From contig CM057224.1 of NCBI GenBank assembly GCA_029891385.1, positions 29,529,005 to 29,593,004 of the forward strand: 64,000 nt of DNA, given 5' to 3'. A program made the position numbers and the translations under genes. This document shows positions 11,826 to 24,567 of this stretch, in pieces. Positions within the stretch are counted from its first letter, which is position 1; each line of letters starts with the position of its first letter. The notes beneath the pieces were generated by a model. It saw only the letters and a list, made by a program, of their open reading frames with translations. It did no database searches and had not been told where the DNA came from. Source of the stretch: Erythroxylum novogranatense. Taxonomy: Eukaryota; Streptophyta; Magnoliopsida; Malpighiales; Erythroxylaceae.

Positions 11826-12016
11826 GGACGGGAGAGACGACTCTCGAACCCAGATTTCTGCCATTTTCAACCTTAAATCCTTCCCTTTCACAGCTACAAC
11901 ACATCTAACCCTTGAATCAAATCATATACTTCCATTCTACACTTATTCTAACACCATAAACATAAAAAACACAACAACCCATGCATTTATACAAATCTTT
12001 CCCATAAACCCTAACT

Positions 12017-12021
12017 CCATC
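12017..12021. repeat. Target site duplication of N1 (left), CCATC
   Basis: It matches 24979-24983. LTR-B has a single copy at the equivalent site near 43015, as expected for the empty site. Confidence 0.88.
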
Positions 12022-13335
12022 TGTAACATCCCATTGCTAGTGGAAAGGCGTAGGATGGTAAATGTGAGTGATTAATGAGAGTTAGGAATGTATTCTACAT
12101 GTTCATGCATAACTTGCTACATAATTAGACTTGATTGTTGCACATGAAAATACTTGTACATGCATTCATGAATAATTCCAGGTATAATTGGAATGATTTG
12201 AGAATCTTGAATGTTATTATTATTGAAAATTTTATGGGTTAGTGAGATCTTGATGTTTTGAATTTTAGTGGAATTATTGTATTTGTATATGTTGGTGAAG
12301 TTATGGAGTATTGAGAGAGATATATTTATAGTAGAGAACAAGAAATAAATTAAATACAGATTTGGAGATAGTTGGGTTGTAAAGATGATTGTTGTATTGG
12401 AAAGAAGGGAACTAAATGGAGTTAGTTTCCAAAGAAACTAAGTTAGGGTTTAATCATTTAGAAAGTGACATATGTCACTTAGACCTTGTACTCTAGCTAG
12501 AAGTAGGTCACTATTCCTTGAGAGTTGGCAGGTTAAGTCTTGTCCAAGTTCCTTCTTTATTCTCATCTTTCTAAAACTTCTCTCTTCGAAACACAGAATT
12601 TTCCAGCAAAATATCTTCTAAGGGACTCTTGTGTTCTTCCTTTCTTTCACCAACCTTACTTTGCCATGTGTTTCATCTATTCTAAGGAAAACCAGAAGCT
12701 GATCATTTTACTCAAGAAGTACTGGCGTGTGGAGTTTAGGGCTTGAAGATTTTGAAGATTTCAAAGTAAGTGTTAGAAATCCCTCCTTTGTTGGGGTTTG
12801 TGAAATAAAGTTGATAGATTACTGTCATCTGTATGAAAAATGTATTTCATGTGTTTGTTCTTAAATACTGGTTAGTTGGGGAGAAATAAATTTAGTTATA
12901 GTGTTAAATTAGTTTTTGAGAAAACTTTTGGTGTTTGGTGACGTAAAGTGTTGAAAGTTAGAAAGTCTGGAAAATTTCTCACTGAGCATGTTTCAGTATT
13001 TTGGCCATAACATTTTCTGTGGTTGTCTAAATAAGATGATTCTTGATTCGGAGTAAACTAGGAATATATGTCTACAATTCGTATGAAGACATTGAATTTC
13101 AGTTCTGTCTCTAAGAGTCTCAAAAGTTGTCATGAAGTTGAGAACTGGGTGCAGGATGTTGAGAGTTGAGCGAAAATTCATGTTCCAACTTCAGGAGAAA
13201 ATTTGGACCTGATTTAGATAGATTCTGGAAACATTTCCTTCTGAAAAGTTGTAGATATTTATTTTAACTTTCCAACGGTATAAAGTTGGTAAAATTTGGA
13301 TATCGGAGTCAAAAGTTATGATCTTTTTAAGTGGA

Positions 13336-13534
13336 TGCGTTCCAGACGCAAAGACTGAGACAAAGACGCAAAAACTGAGACGCAGACGCAAAGACTGAGA
13401 CGGAGACGCAGAAACTGAGACACAGACGCAGAGACTGAGACGGAGATGCAGAGACTGAGACGCAGACGCAAAGACTGAGACGGAGATGCAGAGACTGAGA
13501 CGCAGACGCAGAGACTGAGACGCAGACGCAGAAA
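13336..13534 (+). repeat. Short tandem array, unit about GACGCAGAGACT
   Basis: About sixteen imperfect copies of a 12-bp CpG-containing unit alternate between GACGC, GACGG and GATGC forms. The array sits just upstream of a segment that is conserved in other chromovirus LTRs of the window. Open frames here (VSVSAS-type) are products of the repeat, not genes. Confidence 0.9.
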
Positions 13535-14222
13535 AACAAAAACAACAGATTGTACTTTTTTGGTCATAACTTTTTCTCTAGACCTCCAAATGACCTGATT
13601 TTTGAAGCATTGGATTCCTAACACATTTATTTATCTCTCCACAAAAATTTATGGTCTTTGGTATTATATTGGAAATGATTGGTTGAATCAAAGTAAGGGT
13701 ACCGGTGGAAGGAGTATGAATTGGATATTTTACTAAATGTATTTCAGTATTTTGATGATATCTTGGTCTATAGGATTCCAATTGAGGTAATTCTTGATTT
13801 TTAGTGAACTAGAATAATAGGGCTACAAATTATATGAAGGAGCTGAATCTTGATACGGTCTCTAAGGTGTTCAATTTCTGGATGGAAGTCGGATATAATA
13901 CACTGTTTTGGAGAAAGATCTGAAATGGTTCATTGGATTATGAGATTGGATTCAAATGGTTTATGGAGGGTTAAATCCCACAGAATGAGGCTAATTAAGT
14001 GAGTTTTGATAGTTGAACGTCTTGTGAAGAAATTGATGGATTGATACCCGGGATAGTCATGAATATGCATTGTACATATTTCATCTCATTCATGTGCATT
14101 ATTAAACACTTATGATTGTTCAAATTGTGATATATGTATATGTTATTTGTTATAGAGGAGCCATTGGAACGTCAACCTCCAGACGTTGCTGGATCTTCCA
14201 GGCATTAACTTTAGGAGAAACT

Positions 14223-16055
14223 TGTTAGAGTAGTGCCCTAAAGGCAATCCCCTTTAGCGCATTTTGTTCATAGTCATGTACAGACTTGATGAATAAATAA
14301 AGCAAGGCATATTTCATTTATTTGATATTCATTTTATTATGAATTGATAATGATCTTTAATCAAATTAATGAAGTCCCTGATACATGACATAGCATGAAG
14401 GAAATTATGATGTGATCATACTATTGAGATTCCTATCATGTGCAATTATGTCGATTCTAAATTATCCCTAGTCATAGGATTAATGAGGCCGACATCGTTA
14501 ATTGGATAGACTAGCACATGTCAAACTCCTTGATTGGATCAGCGGTGGATCTCGAAAACCGTAAATATTGAGATATTTAGATTTGATATGTGGATGCTTA
14601 CTAGTGGTAGTAAGTACATTGGATGACTGCTATGAGATTATCACATGGATGTCCTATACAAATGTCGTGATAATCTCATCATAGCAATGGTGCAAGTATC
14701 CTTAGACTTGAGGTACTCGAGGATATCTTGAGTCTTGATTACGATTTTGACTCCATTCCTTGTTGCCTTCGTGAGGTCGCTCATAGGGTGGTGATTGGGT
14801 ATAGCTTGAGGTATTCAAGGTAATTGAGTAGCCAATAGAGGATTCACCACTTCATTATAGCGAAGAGATACCCACGGCCTCTTATCGGGATCATTACTTT
14901 GAAGTCTCTGCGCCGAGAGATACATATGTCATGAAGATGGTCTTCATGGACATATAAAGTAATGAGTCCCAGGGCGAACTGATTACACTTGGACTAGATT
15001 TGATCCGATCGATCTAGTAAGAGTTGACACATTGCCCATACTCAAACCAAGTGGGGTATATCATGGTGAAAGGACGAATTGCACCAGAATTGTCTATGGA
15101 AGGGTTCGTGATATGGTTTCATCACCAAACCAATTACTTTCCGGTCGATTGGGGTCATGATGTGTTGCTAGATACCGCTCATGACTTGCTCAGATTAAGT
15201 GTTAATCTAAGTGGCCAACATAACGGAACCTAATGGGTCACACGCATAAGAGTGACTCGGAGAATCAGAAAATAGTTTCGCATGTAGATCCGATATCTAG
15301 AGAGCAATAGGATTATATGGATCCCGATGAGATTGGGATATGTCCCGATGAGATCGCGACATCGACATTCTTGAAACCGCTTTAGGTGATTTTTTACGCC
15401 GTGGGGCTTCAGCAGTAGGACCAATTCTTTTTGATGGACCACTTCAGCAATTATATATATATATTAATTAAGTAAATAATTAATTAATTATATATATATT
15501 TATGATGATTTTCGGTGGAACTAAAATGGAGAGGATTAGTTAAGTTTGAAAAGTCAAACTTAATGATGATTTAGCATTTTAAGGCATTTTTTATGCCATA
15601 TACGTGGATGAGCCATCCACCAAGTCTTCATAAGTCTTTTAAGTGTTAAATAAACATATTAGAAGGATATGGAGGAAGCTTGCACGGTTTTGAAATGGGA
15701 AGAACCGAAAGCTTAAAAGTTAAGCTTTGAAAAAACTTGTTTTTCATCTTCTTCCTCTCTTCCATTCAAGTTGCTTCTACTCTCCAAGGCTCCACCAAGA
15801 TCATTTCACTTGCTCTCCAAGGCTAAGGTAAGAGCTAGCACTCTTCTCTTTAGTCTAGCTATTCCCGGGTCAAAAGAGTTTGTCCCGGTTAGGTTTTCCC
15901 GACCTCTGCGTGGATCTGGTTAGAGACGGTCTCCTTTGGTCGTTATGGTTTGATTGTTTGTACTTACATATGGATCCTGGCTTTCGGAATGTCCGGGACT
16001 CAAAATTTAAATTCCGCACTGTGGGCATGTGATGCCTACCCCGGATTTTCCTACA
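14223..16055 (+). repeat. 5' LTR of copia element
   Basis: It starts TGTTAGAGTAGTGCCC and ends TTTTCCTACA, 1833 bp. The partner is 22046-23883. Confidence 0.95.
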
Positions 16056-16056
16056 G

Positions 16057-16068
16057 TGGTATCGAGCC
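16057..16068 (+). other. Primer binding site of copia element
   Basis: TGGTATCGAGCC starts one base after the LTR. It resembles the initiator tRNA-Met complement TGGTATCAGAGCC with one A missing. Minus-strand DNA synthesis would start here. Confidence 0.75.
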
Positions 16069-17195
16069 ACTTGTATTGTATAAACAAATCGAAATGATAA
16101 CTAGGTCGGAGTTCCTTAGTGAATTGAGCTGCTGATGCATGTTATTTGTGTGAATTTCGAATCAGTATAGAGATGCATGTTTTCGAAATTTCTTGCTCAG
16201 AATTGTTCATAACATGTTATAGAATATGTTTGTGAAAGATGAGAATTTATCAATTTGATTTGATATGGTTTTCCTATTTAATTCCCTCAAGTTTCGGATG
16301 CTGTCTTGTTGAACGTTTCTGAAACAGGTATGCTTGTAAATTCGAGAATAAATTCTAGAAAAATTGTTTTTTGGATTGGTTTTCACCGACATGTCCCTAA
16401 GATGTTTTTGAATGTCTCTGTGGATGGAAAAATGTTTTCAAGGTGATTTACCATTTATTTCCGAATTTCTTGTGTGCTGATGGGAATGTTTGTGTTGGAG
16501 AACACAGATTTTGGTTCGGCTAGATTGCTGAGGTTCAATGAGTTTTTGTGGGAAATAAATCCTGGAAAAATTCATGGAGCATGTTGGGAACATGTTGTAA
16601 CCTCTGTAATTTCCTCAGTATTTATTGAAAGTGTTTCAATGGTCATTTTGAGCAAAATGTTGAGCTTAGCAGTTTTGAGAAAGTTGCTGGGTCTATTTTG
16701 TTTGGAATGATTGATTGTGTTATTTTCTGTTCCAATGCCATGAATCATTTTTATAGTGATTAAAAATGTGTTATATTGATTTGGTATGCATTCCAAGTTG
16801 AGATTCTTGAATTTAGGTTTCCAATAATTTTTGGATATCGAATAGGTCACTTTAGCGTCTCGTTAGCTTATTCCGTTATCTTGGTTATTTTGGCCGTCGC
16901 AATTTTTTGTGACAAGTGCCGGAGTAATCTTGATAACGTGTAGCCTACCTAGAGATACTTAGCATGATTATTTGGTGTCCTTGAATTATGTGGAAATCTA
17001 GTGATTAATGGTGGATTAATCGGTTTCAAGGTTTTCATATATAGTTAGACTATATGGCATGCATGAGTTGATGAAAATGTTTCATTAGCACATTAATATA
17101 AAGGTTTATATACTTTTTATATTGATGGTGTGAATTGGAGATGACTGGATTGAGAATTAGCCAAGTAGATAGCAATTCCAAATGCACAAATGAAC

Positions 17196-17369
17196 AAGTC
17201 GACTTATATGTTCATAAGTCGACTTGTTTGGTGCACTGTAGACTAATAAGTCGACTTGCACAATGGTACAAGTCGACTTGTTCATGCATTATTACTGCAA
17301 AGTCGACTTACATATGCATAAGTCGACTTATAGAGCCATAAGTCGACTTATACATATACAAGTCGACTT
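17196..17369 (+). repeat. Eight-copy palindrome array AAGTCGACTT in copia leader
   Basis: Exact copies start at 17196, 17216, 17248, 17270, 17300, 17320, 17340 and 17360. Start-to-start spacings are 20, 32, 22, 30, 20, 20, 20. The spacers differ in sequence. The array lies between PBS and gag, in the untranslated leader. Confidence 0.95.
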
Positions 17370-17594
17370 ATATCATGCCTTGGTGGGATGATGGGTGATT
17401 TTCGGTATAAATTCAATGTGATTGATGCAATGCCCTAAATCAGACCATATAGCCCTAAATCAGACCATATAGTCATGGTGACTATGATCCTTGGATGAGA
17501 TTAATTAGATGAGACCTAAAATCCCTCAATTTAAAATATGAAAACTAACGCCTTCCATTAATATGGTAAGAACCAGAGTTCTTATAGGGTTGGG

Positions 17595-17990
17595 TTGTTG
17601 AGCTAACCTCAAGCCTCACCTATACTGAATATGTTCAAACCATGAAAATAAGATTTTCGGATTAATGGGTCGGTTTTCCTAAGCGTTGATTTGTTGAGCT
17701 AACCTCAAGGTCAACGTGGACAGAGGCGAAGTTGGGTAGTGTACATCAGATGTACACGCATCAAGTGTTGATAACCCAATGTATGTGTATACATCAACTG
17801 TTGATAGCACTGAGCGATAGTTGTGTCTAAGATGTAATTGGTATGTCCGATACCTCCGAGACATAAGATGGCTTGTTGAGCTAACCTCGAGGTCATTCTT
17901 AATGTCGATCATCGATGATGCAATTGGTATGACCGATACCTACCGATTGACCTAAGGTGACTTATCGAGCTAACCTCAAGGTCATTCTTA
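17595..17990 (+). repeat. Four dispersed copies of a GAGCTAACCTCAAGG motif in copia leader
   Basis: Copies are at about 17595-17613, 17691-17714, 17873-17899 and 17962-17990. Each reads close to TTGTTGAGCTAACCTCAAGG, with the last two continuing GTCATTCTTA. The spaces hold degenerate copies of a CCGATACC-containing stretch. No coding is seen. Confidence 0.85.
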
Positions 17991-18165
17991 GCAATGTCGG
18001 ATATCGACCCACTAGTCATTGTGCCATTTTGTTTCATGGATTCATGATGAGGGTTATGGATTCTATTGAAACTAGTGGGAGCCATATGTATGTCATCAAG
18101 TCCTTATGGTCATACATTTAATCCTATTCTAACTTTCTTTCTCTCTATGTTTAGGTTGATTGAAG

Positions 18166-18960
18166 ATGTCGACTAGTGTGAATCTTCGCCACTAATGGAT
18201 GCAAACAAATTAATCGGACCAAATTTTCTTGATTGGTCATGAATCGAGAATTGTTCTCGATCCGAGGATCTAGGATACATCCTTGATTTTCCGCTTCCGG
18301 ATCCACTTCCTGAAGGAGCTTCTGATGATGATCAGAAGGCATATCGTAAGCATCTAAAAGACAGTGACATAGCCACCTGCATTATGCTTGCATCGATGTC
18401 ACCTGAGCTGCGAAGCGACGAGTCTATGGATGCACACACGATAGTGTTTCATCTTAGAGTTGTTTGATGAGCAAGCATGGTCCGAACGGTTCGAGACCTC
18501 AAGGTTGCTCTTTACAACGAAGATGACTCTGATTCATCTGCGCAGCAATATGCATTGAAGATGAATGGCTATATTGAGAGGTTGGCCGTCTTAGGTTTTG
18601 TGATGGATTCTGAGTTAAGTATAGACTTAATTCTTGTTGGTTTGTCAGATAGTTATTCACAGTTTGTGTTGAACTATCGAATGAACCAAATATCCACCAC
18701 AATTCCCGAGCTGATCAATCTGCTCAAGCAATGAGAACAATTTGTCAAAGCAAGATAGCAAGCGTTCTTATTGGTGGATTCTTCTTCCTCTGGTTCCAAG
18801 AAGAGGAAACAGAAGAAGAAAAGGCTCGAAGCGAAAGGAAGTGCAGCGAAAGGCAAGAAGAAGACCAAAGAGATCGCACTAAAAGGTACCGCTTCCATTC
18901 GGTAAGATCGGTCATTGGGCGAATCGCAAAAGCTATCTGGAAGAATCGAAGGTAAGAAGG
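18166..18960 (+). pseudogene. Copia gag relic
   Basis: The first ATG after the leader is at 18166. Text recognisable across frames includes NKLIGPNFLDW, LPDPLPEGA, CIMLASMSPEL, DAHTIVFHLRELFDEQA and a long intact stretch at 18477-18734 (YALKMNGYIERLAVLGFVMD). This is the copia gag (UBN2-type) domain. A Lys/Arg-rich region follows near 18790-18890, and then a remnant zinc knuckle (IGHWANRKSYLEE) near 18905-18950 whose cysteines are lost. At least four frame breaks are present. Confidence 0.85.
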
Positions 18961-19399
18961 CATCACCGCCTCGACTTCTTCGGTATGTTTGTCATTGAGG
19001 TTAATACTGCTTCGATCATAACATATGGGTATTAGATACCGTTGTGGCTCACATATGCAATGATATCAGGCCTCGAGGACGATGGCTGACTCATAAAGGG
19101 AGAAATGGACTGCGTGTTGGCAATGGAGCAAGGGTTCTTGCATTAGCCGTAGGGACTTATGTTTTGACACTCCCAGTGGGCTCGTACTTAACTTGGATGA
19201 TTGTTATTTTGTACCGTGTTAACAAAGAACATATTATCTGCTCTTGTTTAAATAGAGCTGGTTTCCATTTGTCTTTTGGTAACAATGGTTGTTCTATTAG
19301 TTCAAATGGAATGCTTTATGGTACTTGGTACATTATGCAATAGAATTTACATATTAGATATGTCACATTCGGTTATGAATGTCAATGACGCTAAAAGAC

Positions 19400-20130
19400 A
19401 TAAAAGAGATAATTTAAAATCAACTTACTTATGGCATTGTCGCCTTGGCCATATAAATGAGAGACGACGCTAAGCTCCACAAGAGTGGCGCTTAGGGTCA
19501 TTCGATTATGAATCTTATGACACATGTGAATCTTGTTTATTAGGCAAGATGACTATGTTACCTTTAAGGAAAGGGTGAACGAAATAATGGATTATTAGAC
19601 CTAATACATTCGATGTATGTGGTCCGATGTCCATCCATGCGAAGTGGTTGTCGTTACTTCATTACCTTTATCGATGATTATTCTCGATATGGGTACCAGA
19701 TCGATGAGATACAAATCAAGCGCTTGAAAAGTTCAAACAATTCAGAATGAAGTAGAAAAACAACTTGGTAAAAGTATCAAAACATTACGATCCGATCGTG
19801 GTGGTGAATACTTAGACCAAGAGTTTTGGATTATCTCGAGATAATGGGATTTTATCTCGGTGGACCCTCCTTACACACCACAAAGATAATGGTGTGGCAG
19901 AAGGAGAAATCGAACCTTGTTGGACATGGTACGATCTATGATGGGCTTTACGACAGCTACCAAAATCCTTTGGGGATATGCACTTGAGACATTTGCTTAC
20001 TTGTTAAACGAGTTCCATCAAAGACGATTGATGTTACTCCATATGAGATGTGGACTAACAAGAAACCTTATCTTTCTTATTTGAAAGTATGGGGTTGTCT
20101 GCTTATGTGAAGCGGACACGGTCGAGATAA
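19400..20130 (+). pseudogene. Copia integrase relic
   Basis: GAG-pre-integrase text reads LWHCRLGHINERR near 19430, followed by a CESCLLGKM-like stretch near 19530 that retains part of the HHCC finger. The core is visible as YFITFIDDYSRY near 19655-19690, SDRGGEYLD near 19795-19815 and an NGVAE/NRTLLDMV stretch near 19890-19930, and then PYEMWTNKKPYLSYLKVWGC near 20040-20100. Single-base indels break it repeatedly. Integrase would insert the DNA copy into host chromatin. Confidence 0.82.
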
Positions 20131-20469
20131 GCTTGGAGTAAAATCGACAAGTGTTTGTTCGTAGGATATCCTAAAGAAACAAGAGGATATCAATTCTACC
20201 TTCTTTGAGGAACAAAAGGTGTTTGTTTGATGCATGCTATCTTTTAGAGAAAGAGTTTCTTTTAAAGAGGACAAGGGAGCAAAGTTGAACTTGAAGAAGT
20301 TCAAGATGCTCTGGACAGACGCGATTAATCGCTCGAACTCAAACAAGCGTAACTCATATGATGAGGTAACAGTTCAACCTTCTACTACACACGAAATTGT
20401 AGGTCAAGTAGGATACGCCTGCTTCTCGAGAGATATGGATTTCGTGAGTGAACAGAATGACGTATTGCT

Positions 20470-21224
20470 TTCATGAGGATGATGAGCCTACCACCCATGA
20501 AGAGGTTCGAAGAGTTCGAGTGCGAAAAATGGCTTCGTGCCATGAAATCAAAATGGATTCCATGTACGAAAACCAAGTATGGACTTTGGTTGATGCACCA
20601 AGGGATAAAACCTATAGGGTGCAAATGGGTTTTCAAGAAGAAAATCGACATGGATGGTAATGTGATTACCTATAAAGCAAGGCTTGTGGCTAAAGGCTTT
20701 CGTCCAAAGACAAGGAGTTGACTATGACGAGACCTTCATCGATGTAATGCTTAAATCCATTAGGATACTCCTAGCCATTGCCGCCATTATGATTATGAGA
20801 TATGGCAAATGGATGTGAAGACGACTTTCCGAATGGAAATCAACCGAGGATGTGTACATGATACAACCCGAGGGCTTCATTTCGGCGATGGCGAAAAGGT
20901 ATGCAAGCTTCGAAATCCATTTATGGATTGAAGCAAGCATCCAGAGTTGGAATATCCGCTTTGATGAGACAATCAAAGAGTTTGGTTTCTCACAAAATCC
21001 GGATGAACACCGTGTACAAGAAAGTTAATGGAACTGCGATCGTATTCCTTGTGTTATATGTAGATGACATATTGTTGCTAGGAAACGATGTCTCAATGCC
21101 GCAATCAAGTAAAATTTGGTTGTCCAAACTATTTGCCATGAAAGACCTTGGAGAAGCAACTTATATCCTTGGGATAAAGATTTATAGAGATAGATCAAGA
21201 GGTTGCTTGGTCTTTCACAAATAA
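20470..21224 (+). pseudogene. Copia reverse transcriptase relic
   Basis: EKWLRAMKSKW near 20525, GCKWVFKKKIDMDGNV near 20620-20660 and ARLVAKGF near 20683 open the domain. SIYGLKQASR is at about 20913, LYVDDILLLGND (catalytic YVDD intact) at about 21053, and MKDLGEATYILGIKIYRDRS near 21140-21195. Frame breaks fall near 20470, 20720, 20850 and 21225. Confidence 0.9.
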
Positions 21225-22031
21225 CGACATAGACCAAAAGCTAAAGAGGTTTAGCATGGAGCAATCCAAGAGAGGTTTCTTCCCATTACTCATGGGATAA
21301 CACTCAAGTCCATGTGTCCTAAGACACAGGATGAGAGGATGCGTATGAATATGATCCCGTATCGTCTGCGATAGGATCTATTATGTCGTAATGTTATGTA
21401 CGAGACCCGATGTATCATATGCTCTAAGTGTTACGAGCGATACCAATCGGATCCTGGTGAGGGTCATCGGGTGGTCACAAGAATATCCTAAAGTACTTCG
21501 AAGAACTAAGGATGTTTTCTTGATATATGGAGATGGAAATCTCCAGTGAGCGAGCATACAGATGCCATTTTCAATCTGATAAGGACGACTCGAGTGTCCC
21601 AATCAAAGTTATGTTTTCACACTAAATGGCGGAGCGATCGGTTGGAAGAAGTTCCAAACAAGAGACGATCACGATTCAACGATCGAGGCAGAGTACATTG
21701 CGCATCGACGAAAGTAAAGGAAGCAGTTTGGATCAAGAAGTTCATTTCTGAACTTGGTGTGGTTCCTAGCTGTGATGGACCCATACAGTTGTATTGTGAC
21801 AACACTGGGGCTATTGCGCAGGCAAAGGAGCCAAGGTCTCATCAGCGATCCAAACACGTACTCCGTCGATACCATTTGATTCGGGAGATCATTGCTCGAG
21901 GTGATGTCCTGATAGAGAGAATTCCCACAGAGCAGAATATTGTTGATCCGTTGACAAAGCCATTGCCACACAAGAATTTTGATTCTCATGTACTCGCTTA
22001 TGGTATTAGATACCAAGGCGATTGGCTTTAG
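21225..22031 (+). pseudogene. Copia RNase H relic
   Basis: YCDNTGAIAQAKEPRSHQR, then KHVLRRYHLIREII, RGDVLIERIPTEQNIVDPLTK and a TAG stop at 22029-22031 form the intact C-terminal half from about 21790. The N-terminal half is shifted but recognisable: a DDRGRVHCAST stretch stands where related elements have STTEAEYIA. The stop lies 15 bases before the LTR. Confidence 0.9.
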
Positions 22032-22032
22032 G

Positions 22033-22045
22033 TCAAGTGGGAGAT
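22033..22045 (+). other. Polypurine tract of copia element
   Basis: TCAAGTGGGAGAT ends immediately before the TG of the 3' LTR. It is the short GTGGGAGAT type usual for plant copia elements. Confidence 0.8.
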
Positions 22046-23883
22046 TGTTAGAGTAGTGCCCTAAAGGCAATCCCCTTTAGCGCATTTTGTTCATAGTCAT
22101 GTATGCACTTGATGAATAAATAAAGCAAGGCATATTTCATTTATTTGATATTCATTTTATTATGAATTGATAATGATCTTTAATCAAATTAATGAAGTCC
22201 TCGATACATGACATAGCATGAAGGAAATTATGATGTGATCATACTATTGAGATTCCTATCATGTGCAATTATGTCAAGATTCAAATTATCCCTAGTCATA
22301 GGATTAATGAGATGGACATCGTTAATCCGGACAGACTAAGACATGTCAAACTCCTTGATTGGATCAAGCGGTGGATCTCGTAAAACCGTAAATATTGAGA
22401 TATTTAGATTTGACATGTGGATGCTTACTAGTGGTAGTAAGTACATTGGATGACTGCTATGAGATCATCACATGGATGTCCTATACAAATGTCGGTGATA
22501 ATCTCATCATAGCAATGGTGCAAGTATCCTTAGACTTGAGGTACTCGAGGATATCTTGAGTACTTGATTCGTACTTTGACTCCATTCCTTGTTGCCTTTC
22601 GAGGTCGCCATAGGGTGGTGATTGGGTGCAACTTGAGGTATTCAAAGGTAATTGAGTAGCCAATAGAGGATTCACCACTTACATTATAGCGAGAAGAGAT
22701 ACCCATAGCCTCTTATCGGGATCATTACTTTGAAGTCTCTGCGCCGAAAGATACATATGTCATGAAGATGGTCTTCATGGACATATAAAGTAATGAGTCC
22801 TAGGGCGAGAACTGATTACACTTGGACTAGATTTGATCCGATCGGTCTAGTAAGAGTTGACACATTGCCCATACTCAAACCAAGTGGGGTATAGCATGGT
22901 GAAAGGACGAATTGCACGGTAATTGTCTATGGAAGGGTTCGTGATATGGTTTCATCACCAAACCAATTACTTTCCGGTCAATTGGGGTCATGATGTGTTG
23001 CTAGATACCGCTCATGACTTGCTCAGATTAAGTGTTAATCTAAGGCCAACATAACCGAACCTAATGGGTCACACGACGTAAGAGTGACTCGGAGAATCAG
23101 AAATAGTTTGAGACGTAGATCCGATATCCGGAGAGCAATAGGATTATATGGATCCCAATGAGATTGGGATATGTCCCTATGAGATCGCGACATCGACATT
23201 CTTTGCATTGCTGGTGATTTTTTATGGGGTTTAAGCAGTTTAGAGGACCGACCCAGCTTGATCGACCACTTCAGCAATTATATATATATATTAATTAAGT
23301 AAATAATTAATTAATTATATATATATTTATGATGATTTTCGTGGAACTAAAATGGAGAGGATTAGTTAAGTTTGAAAAGTCAAACTTAATGATGATTTAA
23401 CATTTTAAGGCATTTTTATGCCATATACGTGGATGAGCCATCCACCAAGTCTTCATAAGTCTTTTAAGTGTTAAATAAACATATTAAAAGGATATGGAGG
23501 AAGCTTGCACGGTTTTGAAATGGGAAGAACCGAAAGCTTAAAAGTTAAGCTTTGAAAAAGCTTGTTTTTCATCTTCTTCCTCTCTTCCATTCAAGTTGCT
23601 TCTACTCTCCAAGGCTCCACCAAGATCATTTCACTTGCTCTCCAAGGCTAAGGTAAGAGCTAGCACTCTTCTCTTTAGTCTAGCTATTCCCGGGTCAAAA
23701 GAGTTTGTCCCGGTTAGGTTTTCCGACCTCTGCGTGGATACCATTAGAGACGGTCTCCTTTGGTCGTTATGGTTTGATTGTTTGTACTTACACATGGATC
23801 CTGGCTTTCGGGAATGTCCCGGGACTCAAAAATTTAAATTCCGCACTGTGGGCATGTGATGCCTACCCCGGGATTTTCCTACA
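22046..23883 (+). repeat. 3' LTR of copia element
   Basis: It has the same TGTTAGAG start and TTTTCCTACA end as the 5' LTR and is 1838 bp long. AT-rich parts match exactly, while differences cluster at C/G-containing words, for example near 23205-23270 compared with 15365-15440. Confidence 0.95.
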
Positions 23884-24525
23884 AAACTTGTGAGTAACCT
23901 AGACGGTTTTGCTCAATTAATTGCTTGCTTTAGAATATGTTTCGAATGAATTATTTAAGTGCTTCAAACATGCGAAAATTGTGAGTGTGCATATGAATGC
24001 AAAAGTGTGTTAAGCATTTCTACTGAATGCCGGACTAAGGTCCGATGATAAATGTGATCAAAACGTGAATGTGCATCCATGTAATTGACTGAGATTATGA
24101 TATGTGAAACATTCATTACATGTATGCATGAAAGATAAAGGAAGTTATGACCGAGTTGCAAGATAAGGAGCTAAAAGCTCAAAATGTGAATAGAGCCTTG
24201 GGCTCGAAAAGCATCGTCCCTAATATCTACGAAGAGATATGGGGCGTTATTCGACTAAGCTCGACATCCGTAAAGGGTGAGCTGGAAAAGGCACTCGGTC
24301 ATAACGAAAATAATAAACGAAAGTGAGTCTCATGTGCATTGCCAATAATAATTGATGTGTGTTTTTATTTGAACAATGTGATACATTGTGAAAATGCGAT
24401 GAAGTGAATATTATGTTATGTGCGATAGTGTGATACATTGTGAATATGTAATGAAGTGAGCGTTGTGTTATGTGCGATGTTTTGATGCATGAATTGAGTG
24501 AACCATCGATGATGGTTACCTCATT

Positions 24526-24567
24526 GAGTTCGCAAAACTCACCAAAATTGCAACGTTGTCTTTTCAG
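24526..24567 (+). promoter_or_regulatory. GAG...CTC hairpin with splice-acceptor-like tract in N1
   Basis: GAGTT-CGCAA-AACTC is followed by ACCAAAATTGC, a T/C-rich stretch and TTTTCAG. The element end is about 410 bp further on. It has the same position and layout as in the LARD LTR (59149-59189). Confidence 0.5.

Larger units (their letters stand above)
14223..23883 (+). mobile_element. Ty1/copia element with two 1.8-kb LTRs
   Basis: LTRs at 14223-16055 and 22046-23883 are flanked by the duplication AAACT (14218-14222 and 23884-23888). The interior has a PBS, a long leader with two repeat arrays, then gag, integrase, RT and RNase H in copia order. The two LTRs are nearly identical in AT-rich parts, so the insertion looks young, but they carry many small indels. 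The coding frame is broken many times. Confidence 0.95.

Noticed and set aside
13316..13624. Overlapping minus-strand open frames rich in VCVSVSAS
   Set aside because: They are direct products of the 12-bp tandem array in a solo LTR; every frame of such a repeat stays open.
17196..17369. CRISPR-like regular repeat array
   Set aside because: Repeats are only 10 bp and palindromic, spacing is 20-32 bp, and the setting is a plant retrotransposon leader.
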